Source: Cohnella thermotolerans DSM 17683 (lineage in GTDB: Bacteria; Bacillota; Bacilli; Paenibacillales; Paenibacillaceae). Taken from it: a DNA stretch of 64,000 nucleotides. Under the pieces are notes generated by a model. It ran no database searches, had not been told where the DNA came from, and worked only from the letters and a program-made list of their open reading frames with translations. Shown one piece after another: positions 25,186 through 32,829 of this stretch. Each line of letters begins with the position of its first letter. Within the stretch, counting starts at the first letter, position 1. The position numbers and the translations under genes were made by a program. Location: the NCBI RefSeq assembly GCF_000429825.1, contig NZ_AUCP01000035.1, positions 1 through 64,000 of the forward strand, written 5' to 3'.

Positions 25186-26295
25186 CTAGTCCGCGAACCT
25201 CACGCCGGTGTCCGGGTGGAAAAACAGCATTTTCAGCGAGTCGATGCCGAGACGGACTTTGTCGCCGGGTTCGAAGCGGACGGAAGGACTGACGCGGGCC
25301 GTGAGCAGCTGATCCTGGCCGATGTCGAGGTAGATGAACCGGTCGGCGCCCATCAGCTCCGTGAACCGGTACGTTCCGGTGACGACCGCGTCGGAGAACA
25401 GCGCTTCGAGGCTGATGTTCTCGGGACGGATGCCGAGCAGCACCTGCCGATTCACCTGCCCGTGCTTGCGCAGCAGCTCGGCGTTCGACTCGTGAATTGC
25501 GATGCGCAGCCGCGAGGTGAGGAATTCAAGCCCTCCGAGCGCATTCTCCTGGATGCGGCCGCTAATCAGATTGATCTGCGGCGAACCGATAAAACTGGCC
25601 ACGAACGTATTGCTCGGCAGCGTATAGATGCGCTCCGGCGTATCGATCTGCTGGATAACGCCTTCCTTCATGACGACGATTCGGTCGGCCATCGTCATCG
25701 CCTCCACTTGATCGTGCGTCACATAGATGAAAGTCGTCTCCAGGCTCTGATGCAGCTTGATGATCTCCATCCGCATCGCAACCCGCAGCTTGGCGTCCAG
25801 GTTCGACAGCGGTTCGTCCATCAGGAACAACTTCGGATTGCGCACGATCGCCCGGCCGATCGCCACGCGCTGCCGCTGGCCGCCCGACAGCTGACGGGGC
25901 TTGCGGTGCAGGTAGGATTCAATCTCCAGAATGCGGGACGCCTTCTTGACGGCAAGCTCGATCTCGTATTTGGGCAGCTTGCGCATGCGCAGCCCGAAGG
26001 CGATATTTTCAAAGACGCTCATGTTCGGGTACAGCGCGTAGTTCTGGAACACCATGGAGATGTCGCGGTCCTTCGGGGGCAAATGGTTGACCAGTTGATC
26101 GTCGATATAAATCTCGCCTTCCGTAATGTCCTCCAGCCCGGCGATCATGCGCAGCATGGTCGATTTGCCGCAGCCGGACGGACCGACGAACACGATAAAT
26201 TCCTTGTCTCGGATCTCCAAGTTGAAATCCTTCACGACCGGATGTTTGTCCTTGCCGTAGCGCTTATAAATGTGGTCGATTCGAATATTCGCCAT
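25186..26295 (-). CDS. CUT1 ABC transporter ATPase (MsmX/UgpC type)
   Basis: 369-residue ATPase: Walker A GPSGCGKST, Q-loop MVFQNYALYPNMSVFEN, signature LSGGQRQRV, Walker B LFLMDEPLSNLD, H-loop VTHDQ. The C-terminal region (from about 240) is the TOBE/regulatory domain with IGSPQINLI and GIRPENISL. Proteins of this type energise several sugar importers in one cell. It heads a gene string with four permeases and two binding proteins and no other ATPase, so it probably serves both importers and perhaps the two other CUT1 systems in this window that also lack an ATPase. Its transcript has a long leader with a terminator (26330-26393). Confidence 0.95.
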   Translation of the reverse strand: MANIRIDHIYKRYGKDKHPVVKDFNLEIRDKEFIVFVGPSGCGKSTMLRMIAGLEDITEGEIYIDDQLVNHLPPKDRDISMVFQNYALYPNMSVFENIAFGLRMRKLPKYEIELAVKKASRILEIESYLHRKPRQLSGGQRQRVAIGRAIVRNPKLFLMDEPLSNLDAKLRVAMRMEIIKLHQSLETTFIYVTHDQVEAMTMADRIVVMKEGVIQQIDTPERIYTLPSNTFVASFIGSPQINLISGRIQENALGGLEFLTSRLRIAIHESNAELLRKHGQVNRQVLLGIRPENISLEALFSDAVVTGTYRFTELMGADRFIYLDIGQDQLLTARVSPSVRFEPGDKVRLGIDSLKMLFFHPDTGVRFAD

Positions 26296-26329
26296 AGAAT
26301 TCCGCTATCTCCCTTGTCGTCCACGACGC

Positions 26330-26393
26330 AAAAAAAACGGAGACGCTCGGCGGGATTTAAGGGAATCCCTGCCGAATGTCTCCGTTCGAACGG
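26330..26393 (-). promoter_or_regulatory. Leader attenuator upstream of the MsmX-type ATPase gene
   Basis: Minus strand: the perfect palindrome CCGTTCGAACGG (26382-26393) overlaps by four bases a long terminator hairpin, ACGGAGAC...GTCTCCGT (26337-26385) followed by eight T (26330-26337). The terminator ends 35 bases before the ATPase start. The order tetraloop hairpin, GGAGAC, terminator matches the leaders at 4651, 9392 and 31066, but the hairpin stem is CCGT/ACGG rather than CCAG/CTGG. Confidence 0.7.
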
Positions 26394-26480
26394 TCGCTTG
26401 TCGTTATTGCGGCCTTGCGGCCGGTGGAAACGAATTCCTAATAAAACCGATTAACTTGGTCTGCTTTATGATCGGGTCTT

Positions 26481-26510
26481 ACTATAACAATCCCTTTTCC
26501 CATTTGTCAA
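26481..26510 (-). promoter_or_regulatory. Promoter of the ATPase-led CUT1/DUF5696 gene string
   Basis: TTGACA (26505-26510) and TATAGT (26481-26486) with an 18-base spacer, about 190 bases upstream of the ATPase start. TAGGAATT, also seen in other leaders here, lies downstream at about 26433-26440. Confidence 0.8.
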
Positions 26511-26601
26511 CCAATGATTTTAATTTTTGTCGTTCGTCCGTGATCATGTCAGCCCGTAACTGTTCTGAGATCATGTCACTATGGGACAGGAGAGAATGAT
26601 A

Positions 26602-26688
26602 TTGACAAACGCTGAGTGGGATGGCCATATGACGAATCTGAAGCGAGCGCAGAAGCCGGAGTATCGGCCGAAGGCGAAAAAGAAATAG
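26602..26688 (+). CDS. Possible 28-residue basic small protein
   Basis: TTG start at 26602 with AGGAGAG upstream; the product begins MTNAEWDGHMTN and ends in a Lys/Arg-rich tail (RPKAKKK). The stop overlaps the left arm of a GC hairpin (26688-26718). No family is recognised; the only support is the ribosome-binding site and the coding-like composition. Confidence 0.3.
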   Translation: MTNAEWDGHMTNLKRAQKPEYRPKAKKK

Positions 26689-26718
26689 GCGGGCGCTGCG
26701 CCGCCACGCAAACCCGCC
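26688..26718 (-). terminator. GC hairpin of a recurring terminator family
   Basis: GGCGGG...CCCGCC around TGCGCCGCCACGCAAA. Closely similar hairpins stand at 51080-51113 and 62457-62492. On the minus strand a T-rich stretch follows (TATTTCTTTTTC). No minus gene ends here, so its use is unclear. Confidence 0.45.
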
Positions 26719-26771
26719 GCCGGTCACCTTGGAGAAGGGCGCACCGCGGATTTTAATTTTTTGTAAGGTGA

Positions 26772-26800
26772 TTGACGAATCCGTCGACATCCGTTAATAT
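26772..26800 (+). promoter_or_regulatory. Promoter of the two-monooxygenase operon
   Basis: TTGACG (26772-26777) and TAATAT (26795-26800) with a 17-base spacer, followed by a leader with a terminator. Confidence 0.75.
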
Positions 26801-26841
26801 GCGGGTAAACGGATTGGTTTACATATAAATTGGTCCAGATA

Positions 26842-26887
26842 CCGGTCAACCGGATTCATGGCGTTGCCGCCACGGGTCCGGTTTTTT
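26842..26887 (+). promoter_or_regulatory. Leader hairpin plus terminator before the monooxygenase operon
   Basis: CCGG-TCAA-CCGG (26842-26853) overlaps the 5' arm ACCGGA of a terminator (26849-26882) ending TCCGGT and six T. This has the same layout as the other leaders: a 4-bp stem with a 4-base loop just ahead of and overlapping the terminator. The sequence is more divergent. The terminator lies 67 bases before the GTG start. Confidence 0.55.
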
Positions 26888-26953
26888 GCCGTCTCCCGGG
26901 CATGTTGCAAGCCGATGGTCCGTACCATGCACAAACCGAAGGAGAGATGTAAA

Positions 26954-28294
26954 GTGGGAAAGAAGCGGAAACAGGTTCATTTTAACGTATTTATCCGCGG
27001 AGCCGGCCACCATGCGGGCGCATGGAAGCACCCGCTGGTCAATCCGCATACCGATCTGGATCTGGAGCATTACGCGAATCTGGCCGCCATCGCGGAACGC
27101 GGACTGTTCGATTCGCTGTTCATGGCCGACAACTACTCGGGCCTTGGACGCCGGCTGGAGCCGTTCACGCTGCTGTCTGCGCTGGCGGGGCTGACGAAGC
27201 ACGTTGGCTTCATCGCCACGGTCAGCACCACCTACAACGATCCGTACCATGTCGCCAGGAAGTTCGCCTCGCTCGACCACATCAGCAAAGGACGCGCTGG
27301 CTGGAACATCGTCACCGGCCATTCGCAGGAGGACGCGGACAACTTCGGCAAGCCCGGCCATCCCGAACATTCCACGCGCTACGACATCGGCACCGAATTC
27401 ATCGAGGTGACGAAGCAGCTGTGGGACAGCTGGGAGGAAGACGCTCTCGTATACGACCGCGACAACGGAGTGATGATCGATAACAGCAAGGTGCACGAAA
27501 TCAACTTCAAGGGCAAATACTTCAACGTCAAAGGCCCGCTCAACATTCCCCGGCCGCCGCAAGGCTATCCCGTTCTCGTTCAGGCCGGCTCGTCGGAGAG
27601 CGGCAAGGAGCTGGCGGCGCGCGCGGCGGAAGTGATCTTCACCGCGCAGCAGACGCTGGGCGCGGCCCAGGAGTTCTACAATGACGTCAAATCGCGGCTC
27701 ATCCGCTACGGCCGAACACCGAACGAGCTGCTCATTATGCCGGGTCTCAGCCCGATCGTCGCGGATACCGAAGCCGAGGCGCGCGACCTGCAGGAGGAGC
27801 TCGATTCGCTCGTGGATGCGAAGCGTTCGCTGAAGCGGCTGTCGAACTACTTCACCGTCGATCTCTCCGAATACGATCTGGACGATCCGGTGCCGGTTGA
27901 GAAGTCGAAGCCTTACGGCTTCTCGCAGAACGGCATTACGAGCCGCCACGAGGCTGTCGTCGATGCGGCGATCCGCGACAAGATGACGATCCGCCAGTTC
28001 CTGAGCCGCAGCTACGCGGGTCACGGCCATGTCTCGTACACCGGCTCGGTGCTGCAGGTCGCCGACTTCATCGAGAAGTGGGTGACCGAGAACGGCGCCG
28101 ACGGCTTCAACATTCTGCCGCCGCTGTTCCCGAGCAGCCTCGAGACCTTCGTCGACAAGGTCGTTCCCGAGCTGCAGAACCGCGGGCTCTTCCGCACCGA
28201 ATACGAAGGAACGACCTTGCGCGACCGTCTCGGCCTGACGCGGCCCGAGAACCAGCACAAGCAAATCTGGGCGCTGAACCGTGAGGCCAATTAA
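26954..28294 (+). CDS. NtaA/SnaA/DszA-family FMNH2-dependent monooxygenase
   Basis: 446-residue flavin-dependent monooxygenase of the bacterial luciferase superfamily. Conserved stretches are LDLEHYANLAAIAERGLFDS, LEPFTLLSALAGLTKHVGF, TYNDPYHVARKFASLDH, SKGRAGWNIVTG and PVLVQAGSSESGKELAAR, as in nitrilotriacetate monooxygenase component A and relatives that oxidise C-N or C-S bonds. The enzyme needs FMNH2 from a separate reductase; two candidates are in the window (30269-31024 and 62508-63056). I use the GTG at 26954 with AAGGAG seven bases upstream; the longer frame from 26858 runs through the leader. An SsuD-like gene follows after 27 bases. Confidence 0.92.
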   Translation: MGKKRKQVHFNVFIRGAGHHAGAWKHPLVNPHTDLDLEHYANLAAIAERGLFDSLFMADNYSGLGRRLEPFTLLSALAGLTKHVGFIATVSTTYNDPYHVARKFASLDHISKGRAGWNIVTGHSQEDADNFGKPGHPEHSTRYDIGTEFIEVTKQLWDSWEEDALVYDRDNGVMIDNSKVHEINFKGKYFNVKGPLNIPRPPQGYPVLVQAGSSESGKELAARAAEVIFTAQQTLGAAQEFYNDVKSRLIRYGRTPNELLIMPGLSPIVADTEAEARDLQEELDSLVDAKRSLKRLSNYFTVDLSEYDLDDPVPVEKSKPYGFSQNGITSRHEAVVDAAIRDKMTIRQFLSRSYAGHGHVSYTGSVLQVADFIEKWVTENGADGFNILPPLFPSSLETFVDKVVPELQNRGLFRTEYEGTTLRDRLGLTRPENQHKQIWALNREAN

Positions 28295-28321
28295 CCGAAC
28301 CGTTCGAACGGAGTGAAGCAG

Positions 28322-29548
28322 ATGGCAGATTACCAATCAGAAGATATCGAGTTCGGCTGGTACATGCCCACGCGGGGAGACGGGCCTTATATCGGCGTCG
28401 AATCCGAACGGGTGGTGGACACCGCGTACATGATCCGGGTCGCTCAAGCGGTGGAGGAAGCGGGCTATACGTTCGGCCTGATTCCGACCGGCGGCACTTG
28501 CGCCGACGCCTGGATCATGGGCGCCACGTTGGCCGCCCACACCCGCGTGTTCAAGCCGCTGATCGCCATGCGGCCGGGGCTGATCGCCCCCGCCCTGGCG
28601 GCGCGCATGGGTGCGACCTTGGACGAGGTGACAGGGGGACGGGCGCTCTTCAACATCGTCACCGGCAGCTCGCCTGACGACATGCGATCGATGGGCGATC
28701 CGCTCGCCGATGACAAGGAAGCCCGCTACGAACGCACGCTTGAGTACATCCGAATCGTGCGCGAGCTGTGGATCCGCTCGCACGGCGCGGAAGGCCGCCG
28801 GCTGCTCGCCGGCGGCAATCTGGCGGCCGGCAATGCGGAACAGGCGGCGCCGACGCTCGACTATCAGGGCAAATACTTCTCCCTCGAAGGAGGTAAGAGC
28901 TATCCTCCGCCCGTACAACGGCCGCATCCCCCTTTCTACTTCGGCGGAAGCTCGGCGGCGGCCCAGCGCACGGCGGCAGCGATCGCCGACGTGTATCTGA
29001 TGTGGGCGGAGCCGGTCGACTGGATTCGCGAGCAGATCGCGGAGGTCGAGCGGCACCGCGAGGAGCTGCGGCGAACGGAGGGAACCGAGCGCCGCATCCG
29101 TTACGGCCTGCGGGCGCAAGTCGTCATCCGCGACACCGAGGAGGAAGCGTGGGCAGCCGCTTGGCGCATTATCAGCAAGGTTGACCGCAGAGCGCTGGAA
29201 GCGTCGGAGCTCCAGTTCGCGTCCTCGCCGTCGGTCGGCCAACAGCGGCAGAATCAAGTCCGCGAGTTGGCCAAAGCGAACGATTACATCATCGGCCCCA
29301 ACTTCTGGGCCGGCCTGTCCGCCATCCGGGGCGGGGGCGCCATGGCGTTCGTCGGCACGCCCGACCAGGTTGCGGACCGATTGCTTGAATACGTCGACAT
29401 CGGTATCTCTTCCTTTATTCTGTCCGGCTATCCGAACCTGGAGGAAGCGACGATCTCCGGCCGGCTCATCCCCGTCTTCCGCCGCAAGTTCGCAGAGCGT
29501 CTCGCGAATCAGCGAGGCAGCGGCCAAGCCAGTCCGGCAGCGACATAA
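28322..29548 (+). CDS. SsuD-like alkanesulfonate monooxygenase family protein
   Basis: 408-residue luciferase-superfamily enzyme. Features: FGWYMPTRGDG at the N-terminus, AWIMGATLAAHTRVFKPLIA, MRPGLIAPALAARMGATLDE, GRALFNIVTGSSPDDM, DYQGKYFSLEG and PPFYFGGSSAAAQRTAA. These match FMNH2-dependent alkanesulfonate monooxygenases, which release sulfite from sulfonates; family members also act on other sulfur compounds, so the exact substrate is open. The ATG 28322 follows GGAGTG. It forms a two-gene operon with the NtaA-like gene and is closed by the terminator at 29574-29619. No sulfonate-binding transporter lies next to it. Confidence 0.88.
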   Translation: MADYQSEDIEFGWYMPTRGDGPYIGVESERVVDTAYMIRVAQAVEEAGYTFGLIPTGGTCADAWIMGATLAAHTRVFKPLIAMRPGLIAPALAARMGATLDEVTGGRALFNIVTGSSPDDMRSMGDPLADDKEARYERTLEYIRIVRELWIRSHGAEGRRLLAGGNLAAGNAEQAAPTLDYQGKYFSLEGGKSYPPPVQRPHPPFYFGGSSAAAQRTAAAIADVYLMWAEPVDWIREQIAEVERHREELRRTEGTERRIRYGLRAQVVIRDTEEEAWAAAWRIISKVDRRALEASELQFASSPSVGQQRQNQVRELAKANDYIIGPNFWAGLSAIRGGGAMAFVGTPDQVADRLLEYVDIGISSFILSGYPNLEEATISGRLIPVFRRKFAERLANQRGSGQASPAAT

Positions 29549-29573
29549 AGAGGGCGCGGCTCTACGGCGCACG

Positions 29574-29619
29574 GGGCTGTCCCCGAAGGTTTTGAAGACC
29601 TGGGGACGGCCCTTCTTTA
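29574..29619 (+). terminator. Terminator of the two-monooxygenase operon
   Basis: GGGCTGTCCCC...GGGGACGGCCC with an inner AGGTTTTGAAGACCT stem, followed by TTCTTTAT, 25 bases after the stop. Confidence 0.8.
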
Positions 29620-29688
29620 TGGCAAAGCCGCGAAGAGTTGCTGCAGTAGGCCGCCTGTTCTTCCGAGGGAGCAAGATCCTGGCTTCAA

Positions 29689-30240
29689 ATCGATTTTCGA
29701 TCTTGCAGCTCGCAATCGCGCCGAAACCCCGACCACAACACGCCGCTGTTAGATCGAAAATCGCACCAGCTTTGCATACAAACTTTAGATACTCGTCCAC
29801 GAGACTTTATGGGGATGTTTATTCCGTCTACAGTCCCCTTTTTTATTCGTGTGGGTACTCCGATTCCAATCTTAGGATTACCTTCGCTCTTACGGACCCT
29901 TGATCCGCTATTTCATGTCTGGAGGCCTATCTAAGCTATGGAACGGACAGAGGATCCGCTATTGGCTTCAATCCGTGCCTCCATCGCGGAAAATCCGACG
30001 CATAGCGGAACCAGGGTCCGTTAAAATATCAAAAACGCGTTTTTTAGACAAATAACGGCCCTGTGTCCGTTAGCGTTCGGAATTCTGCTAGGTCACACTC
30101 CATGCAGCCCTAAAGATGCCGAAGACGTGTTTGCTTGTGGAAGAACCCTGATTTTGTTATGCAAAGCTAGTGCGAAAATCGATCTTGCAGCCGGGGCCGC
30201 GGTGCGATTACGAGTTGTAAGATCGAAAATCGATCTTACA
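29689..30240. repeat. Intergenic repeats, family 1 (AAGATCGAAAATCGATCTT)
   Basis: Four copies or part copies of a dyad built on GATCGAAAATCGATCTT occur at about 29689-29708, 29749-29764, 30172-30190 and 30216-30240. The last is a perfect hairpin, TGTAAGATCG / CGATCTTACA with a five-base AAAAT loop. They bracket the 29.6-30.25 kb gene-free region on both sides of the family 2 repeats. Confidence 0.75.
29892..30074. repeat. Intergenic repeats, family 2 (ACGGACCCT..CCGCTATT)
   Basis: Four related units: about 29892-29913 and 29942-29964 in one orientation, 30001-30027 inverted, and 30051-30074. The first and third are inverted copies (ACGGACCCT / AGGGTCCGT and CCGCTAT / ATAGCGG) and could pair into a long stem that encloses the second. 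No open frame of interest lies here. Such multi-copy intergenic dyads are common in Paenibacillaceae genomes. Confidence 0.75.
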
Positions 30241-30268
30241 GCAATTGTTCGGCCGAACGCAACTGATC

Positions 30269-31024
30269 TTATTGGAAGCGGAAGCCTTGACCTTCGATAA
30301 AATCCCGCAAGTGATAACGCAAGCGTTCCTTGCGGAAGCGCGAGGCCATCTCCTTGGACCAGTAAGTGTCCTTGATGCCGCCCGTACGACCGGCGTAATA
30401 CTGCCTTGTCGCGTCGTCATACGCACGAATGCCGTCGGCGAAAGCGTCCGTCCGGTAAGTCTCCGCGTGGTAGACGGTTTGAACGGGCAAACGAGGCCGG
30501 AGCGTCGGCTCCTGGTCCGGCACGCCGATGCACATGCCGAAGACCGGATAGACGAGCCGCGGCAGCCCGATCAGCTCGGCCGCACGCTTCGGGTTGTTTC
30601 GGATTCCGCCGATATAGACCGTCCCCAGTCCGAGCGCTTCCGCCGCTATCGTCGCATTCTGTGCCGCCAGCGTTGCGTCGATCGTGGCGAGCAGGAACGT
30701 CTCAACGTTCTGATCGAGTTCAAGCTCCGGATTGTTCTCCTGCAGCCGGATCGCCGTCTGCAGCCGGTTCAGGTCCGCACACCAGACCAGGAAAATGCCG
30801 CTCTCCTCGATGTGCTTCTGACCGCCGGCGAGCTCCGCGAACTGCCGCTTCGTCTCGGGATTGCGGACGCCGACGACGCTGTACGCCTGAATGTTGGAGG
30901 AAGTCGGCGCGGATTGGGCCGACGCCAGAATTTGCGCCAGTTGCTCCTCCGTCACCGGTTCCGGCTTAAACTTGCGAACGGAGCGATGCGACTGCAAGTG
31001 CTCGATAATGTCCAGTTTGCTCAT
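30269..31024 (-). CDS. NfsA/NfrA-type NAD(P)H nitroreductase / flavin reductase
   Basis: 251-residue FMN-containing reductase of the nitroreductase superfamily, NfsA-FRP branch: SHRSVRKFKPEPVTEEQL at the N-terminus binds FMN, SSNIQAYSVVGVRNPE and GLGTVYIGGIRNNP are typical. Members reduce nitro groups, quinones or free flavin with NADPH. Here it lies behind two FMNH2-dependent monooxygenases, so a role as their flavin supplier is plausible but unproven. The ATG 31024 has AGGAGGG six bases upstream. The gene has its own promoter (31151-31179) and a leader attenuator (31066-31111), so it is regulated apart from the monooxygenases. Confidence 0.9.
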   Translation of the reverse strand: MSKLDIIEHLQSHRSVRKFKPEPVTEEQLAQILASAQSAPTSSNIQAYSVVGVRNPETKRQFAELAGGQKHIEESGIFLVWCADLNRLQTAIRLQENNPELELDQNVETFLLATIDATLAAQNATIAAEALGLGTVYIGGIRNNPKRAAELIGLPRLVYPVFGMCIGVPDQEPTLRPRLPVQTVYHAETYRTDAFADGIRAYDDATRQYYAGRTGGIKDTYWSKEMASRFRKERLRYHLRDFIEGQGFRFQ

Positions 31025-31065
31025 GGTTCCCTCCTGCGCATGATCGTTAACTCCTGGGAAAACAC

Positions 31066-31111
31066 AAAAAAAGAGCACAAGTTTATCCATCTTGTGTCTC
31101 CAGGGGTCTGG
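31066..31111 (-). promoter_or_regulatory. Leader attenuator upstream of the nitroreductase
   Basis: Minus strand: GACCAG-ACCC-CTGGAGACACAAG...CTTGTGCTC-TTTTTTT. The hairpin CCAG/CTGG spans 31100-31111; the terminator stem (31073-31100) starts at its last G and is followed by seven T (31066-31072). A short AUG-led frame (MLTRPLETQDG, stop) starts just before the hairpin. TAGGAATTGC lies upstream, as TAGGAAT does in the exporter leader. Confidence 0.75.
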
Positions 31112-31150
31112 TCAACATATTCCGCAATTCCTACTTATCATATCGGCTTC

Positions 31151-31179
31151 ATACTAGCATGCCTCTTTAACCGCGTCAA
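31151..31179 (-). promoter_or_regulatory. Promoter of the nitroreductase gene
   Basis: TTGACG (31174-31179) and TAGTAT (31151-31156) with a 17-base spacer on the minus strand, 40 bases upstream of the leader hairpin. Confidence 0.8.
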
Positions 31180-31285
31180 GACGTACCGGTCGAATAGGAT
31201 AGCGCCGTAAACTGTCCGGCCGATCGTCTCGGCATAGCGCGCACGACGCAATCGAATCCGGCCGCGGACGGCAGCCCGTCGGCCG

Positions 31286-31402
31286 CACTTTAAGACGGAC
31301 GACCGCCGTGTTGACGTGTCGGGAGGGACAAACAATCCGGAGCGGGTCGCCACCGCGAAGGCCAAGCTGGCCGCCACCGAATGCTGGCGGCTGATCATAT
31401 AG
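31286..31402 (+). pseudogene. Possible gene remnant, not recognised
   Basis: A plus-strand frame without a start reads HFKTDDRRVDVSGGTNNPER and ends ECWRLII before a TAG. It looks coding but I cannot name a family, and nothing upstream continues it. It sits between the nitroreductase promoter and the FAD oxidoreductase gene. Confidence 0.25.
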
Positions 31403-31456
31403 AGTTGCAAATTCCTGCTATAGTAACACGCTCATTTGATACGGGAGGATTCGTCC

Positions 31457-32596
31457 ATGGTCGATCTGGTCATTATCGGAGCGGGACCTTACGGCATATC
31501 GCTTGCGGCCCACGCCAAGTCCGCCGGCTTATCCTACGTGCTGCTCGGACAACCGATGCATTTCTGGAAAAATCAAATGCCGCAAACGATGTTCATCCGC
31601 ACGAATCCGCGCTACATCAGCCTCTCTGACCGCGAGGACCGGTGGACGATCGACAGGTTCAGCGATGAGACGGGCACGCCGCTCGACTCCCCTTTCCCGC
31701 GTCCCGCCTTCGTCGATTACGCCTTCTGGTTCGCCCGGCATGCCGGCGTCGAATTTACGCCGGAGTTGGCGGTCAGGGTTGACCGCACGCCGGAAGCGTT
31801 TACCGTCGTGACGGAAACGGGCCGCCGCTGGACGGCCGCCCGCGTCATCGTCGCCACAGGCTTGCAGCATTTCAGCTACGTCCCGGATGAGTTGCGCGCA
31901 CTGCCCCCCTCCCTGTTGACGCATACGTTCGGCCAGACCGATTTTGAACGCTTCCGGAACAAGAAGGTTGCCGTCATCGGAAGCGGCCAGAGCGCGTGGG
32001 AGGCGGCGGCGCTGCTGCATATGGCCGGAAGCGACGCGGAGATATTGTTCCGCCGGGAAGCCGTGCAATTCGCGGGAGAAGATAACACGGCCACCGGTCT
32101 GCGCCTGATTGAATCCGCCGAGCAATTTTACCGCCTGCCGCTCGAACAGAAGCAGGAGCGTTGGAATACGCCGCGCCGCGGCAGCGTCGCTTTATTTCTG
32201 AAGCCTTACGTGGAAGGCAAAGTCAAAACGACCGGCGGCGTGGAGATCGTTCGGGCCGAAACTTGGGGCGACGGCCAGGCGCGCCTGACGCTGACCGGCG
32301 GCGAAACCCGGATCGTCGATCATGTTGTCAGCGCCACTGGATATCGCATCAAGCTGGATTTGCTGCCGTTCCTGCCTCCCGCGCTGCTGGAAGCCGTCGA
32401 GCGGGAACCCGAGCCGTATCACGGCTTTCCGCTGCTCAGCGAGCAGTTCGAGAGCAGCGTGCCCGGGCTTTACTTTACCGGCCCGCTGGCCAGCCACACC
32501 CATGGTTCCGCCTTCGGCTTCGTGGCCGGTATCCGTCAGGCGTGCCGCTCCATCATCCCCCATATCGAACAGGGCAAAACGCAAATGGATCCCTAA
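31457..32596 (+). CDS. FAD/NAD(P)-dependent oxidoreductase
   Basis: 379-residue two-dinucleotide-binding flavoprotein. The N-terminus LVIIGAGPYGISLAAHAK is the FAD-binding GxGxxG fold; a second Rossmann motif, VAVIGSGQSAWEAAAL, near residue 180 binds NAD(P)H; ATGYR near residue 295 is the usual late motif of flavin-containing monooxygenase-like and N-hydroxylase-like proteins. VDLxx-start with FWKNQMPQTMFIR resembles lysine/ornithine-hydroxylase relatives whose substrate is unknown. The ATG 31457 follows GGGAGG; the longer frame from 31436 is unlikely. The gene is divergent from the nitroreductase and has no terminator I can see. Confidence 0.85.
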   Translation: MVDLVIIGAGPYGISLAAHAKSAGLSYVLLGQPMHFWKNQMPQTMFIRTNPRYISLSDREDRWTIDRFSDETGTPLDSPFPRPAFVDYAFWFARHAGVEFTPELAVRVDRTPEAFTVVTETGRRWTAARVIVATGLQHFSYVPDELRALPPSLLTHTFGQTDFERFRNKKVAVIGSGQSAWEAAALLHMAGSDAEILFRREAVQFAGEDNTATGLRLIESAEQFYRLPLEQKQERWNTPRRGSVALFLKPYVEGKVKTTGGVEIVRAETWGDGQARLTLTGGETRIVDHVVSATGYRIKLDLLPFLPPALLEAVEREPEPYHGFPLLSEQFESSVPGLYFTGPLASHTHGSAFGFVAGIRQACRSIIPHIEQGKTQMDP

Positions 32597-32829
32597 TCAA
32601 TCAAAATGCCTCTGTCCAATCGGCATAAACCACCCGATTTTCTCCCATTTTTTACTGTAAATTTATCGTGCCCACAACCAGCTTCTAAGCTGTTGGGTAC
32701 TCCTCAACCACTCCATCAATCTTTCGTCAAATATGGCGCGAGGCCGACCGCGAGAGACACTCCGATAACGGAATTCAAAGGCGCTCAGCAAGCTGTCCGC
32801 CAAAGTCGAAACGACGATGCCGATATTGC
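32597..32829. other. Intergenic stretch, nothing recognised
   Basis: Between two convergent genes. It has a small dyad at about 32680-32702 (CAACAGCTT/AGCTGGTTG on the minus strand) without a good T tract, and a minus frame with no recognisable similarity. Confidence 0.5.

Noticed and set aside
26846-28336. Minus-strand frame of 496 codons opposite the NtaA-like gene
   Set aside because: The plus-strand frame has clear luciferase-family motifs; the minus frame has none.
29799-29840. Hairpin GGGGA...TCCCC followed by T run
   Set aside because: A possible weak terminator, but the stem is only five pairs with a loop above 20 bases, and no gene ends before it apart from one already terminated.
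4651-31111. Known riboswitches (SAM-I, T-box) as explanation for the leader family
   Set aside because: The conserved cores of these classes are absent and the leaders are too short for a T-box.
4651-31179. Reading the AGGAATT boxes in the leaders as CymR (cysteine regulator) operators
   Set aside because: The core resembles part of the CymR consensus, but the rest of the site is not convincing in any copy and the spacing to the promoter varies. Kept only as a remark.
31138-31410. Minus-strand 90-codon frame between nitroreductase and oxidoreductase genes
   Set aside because: It overlaps the nitroreductase promoter and leader and has no ribosome-binding site.
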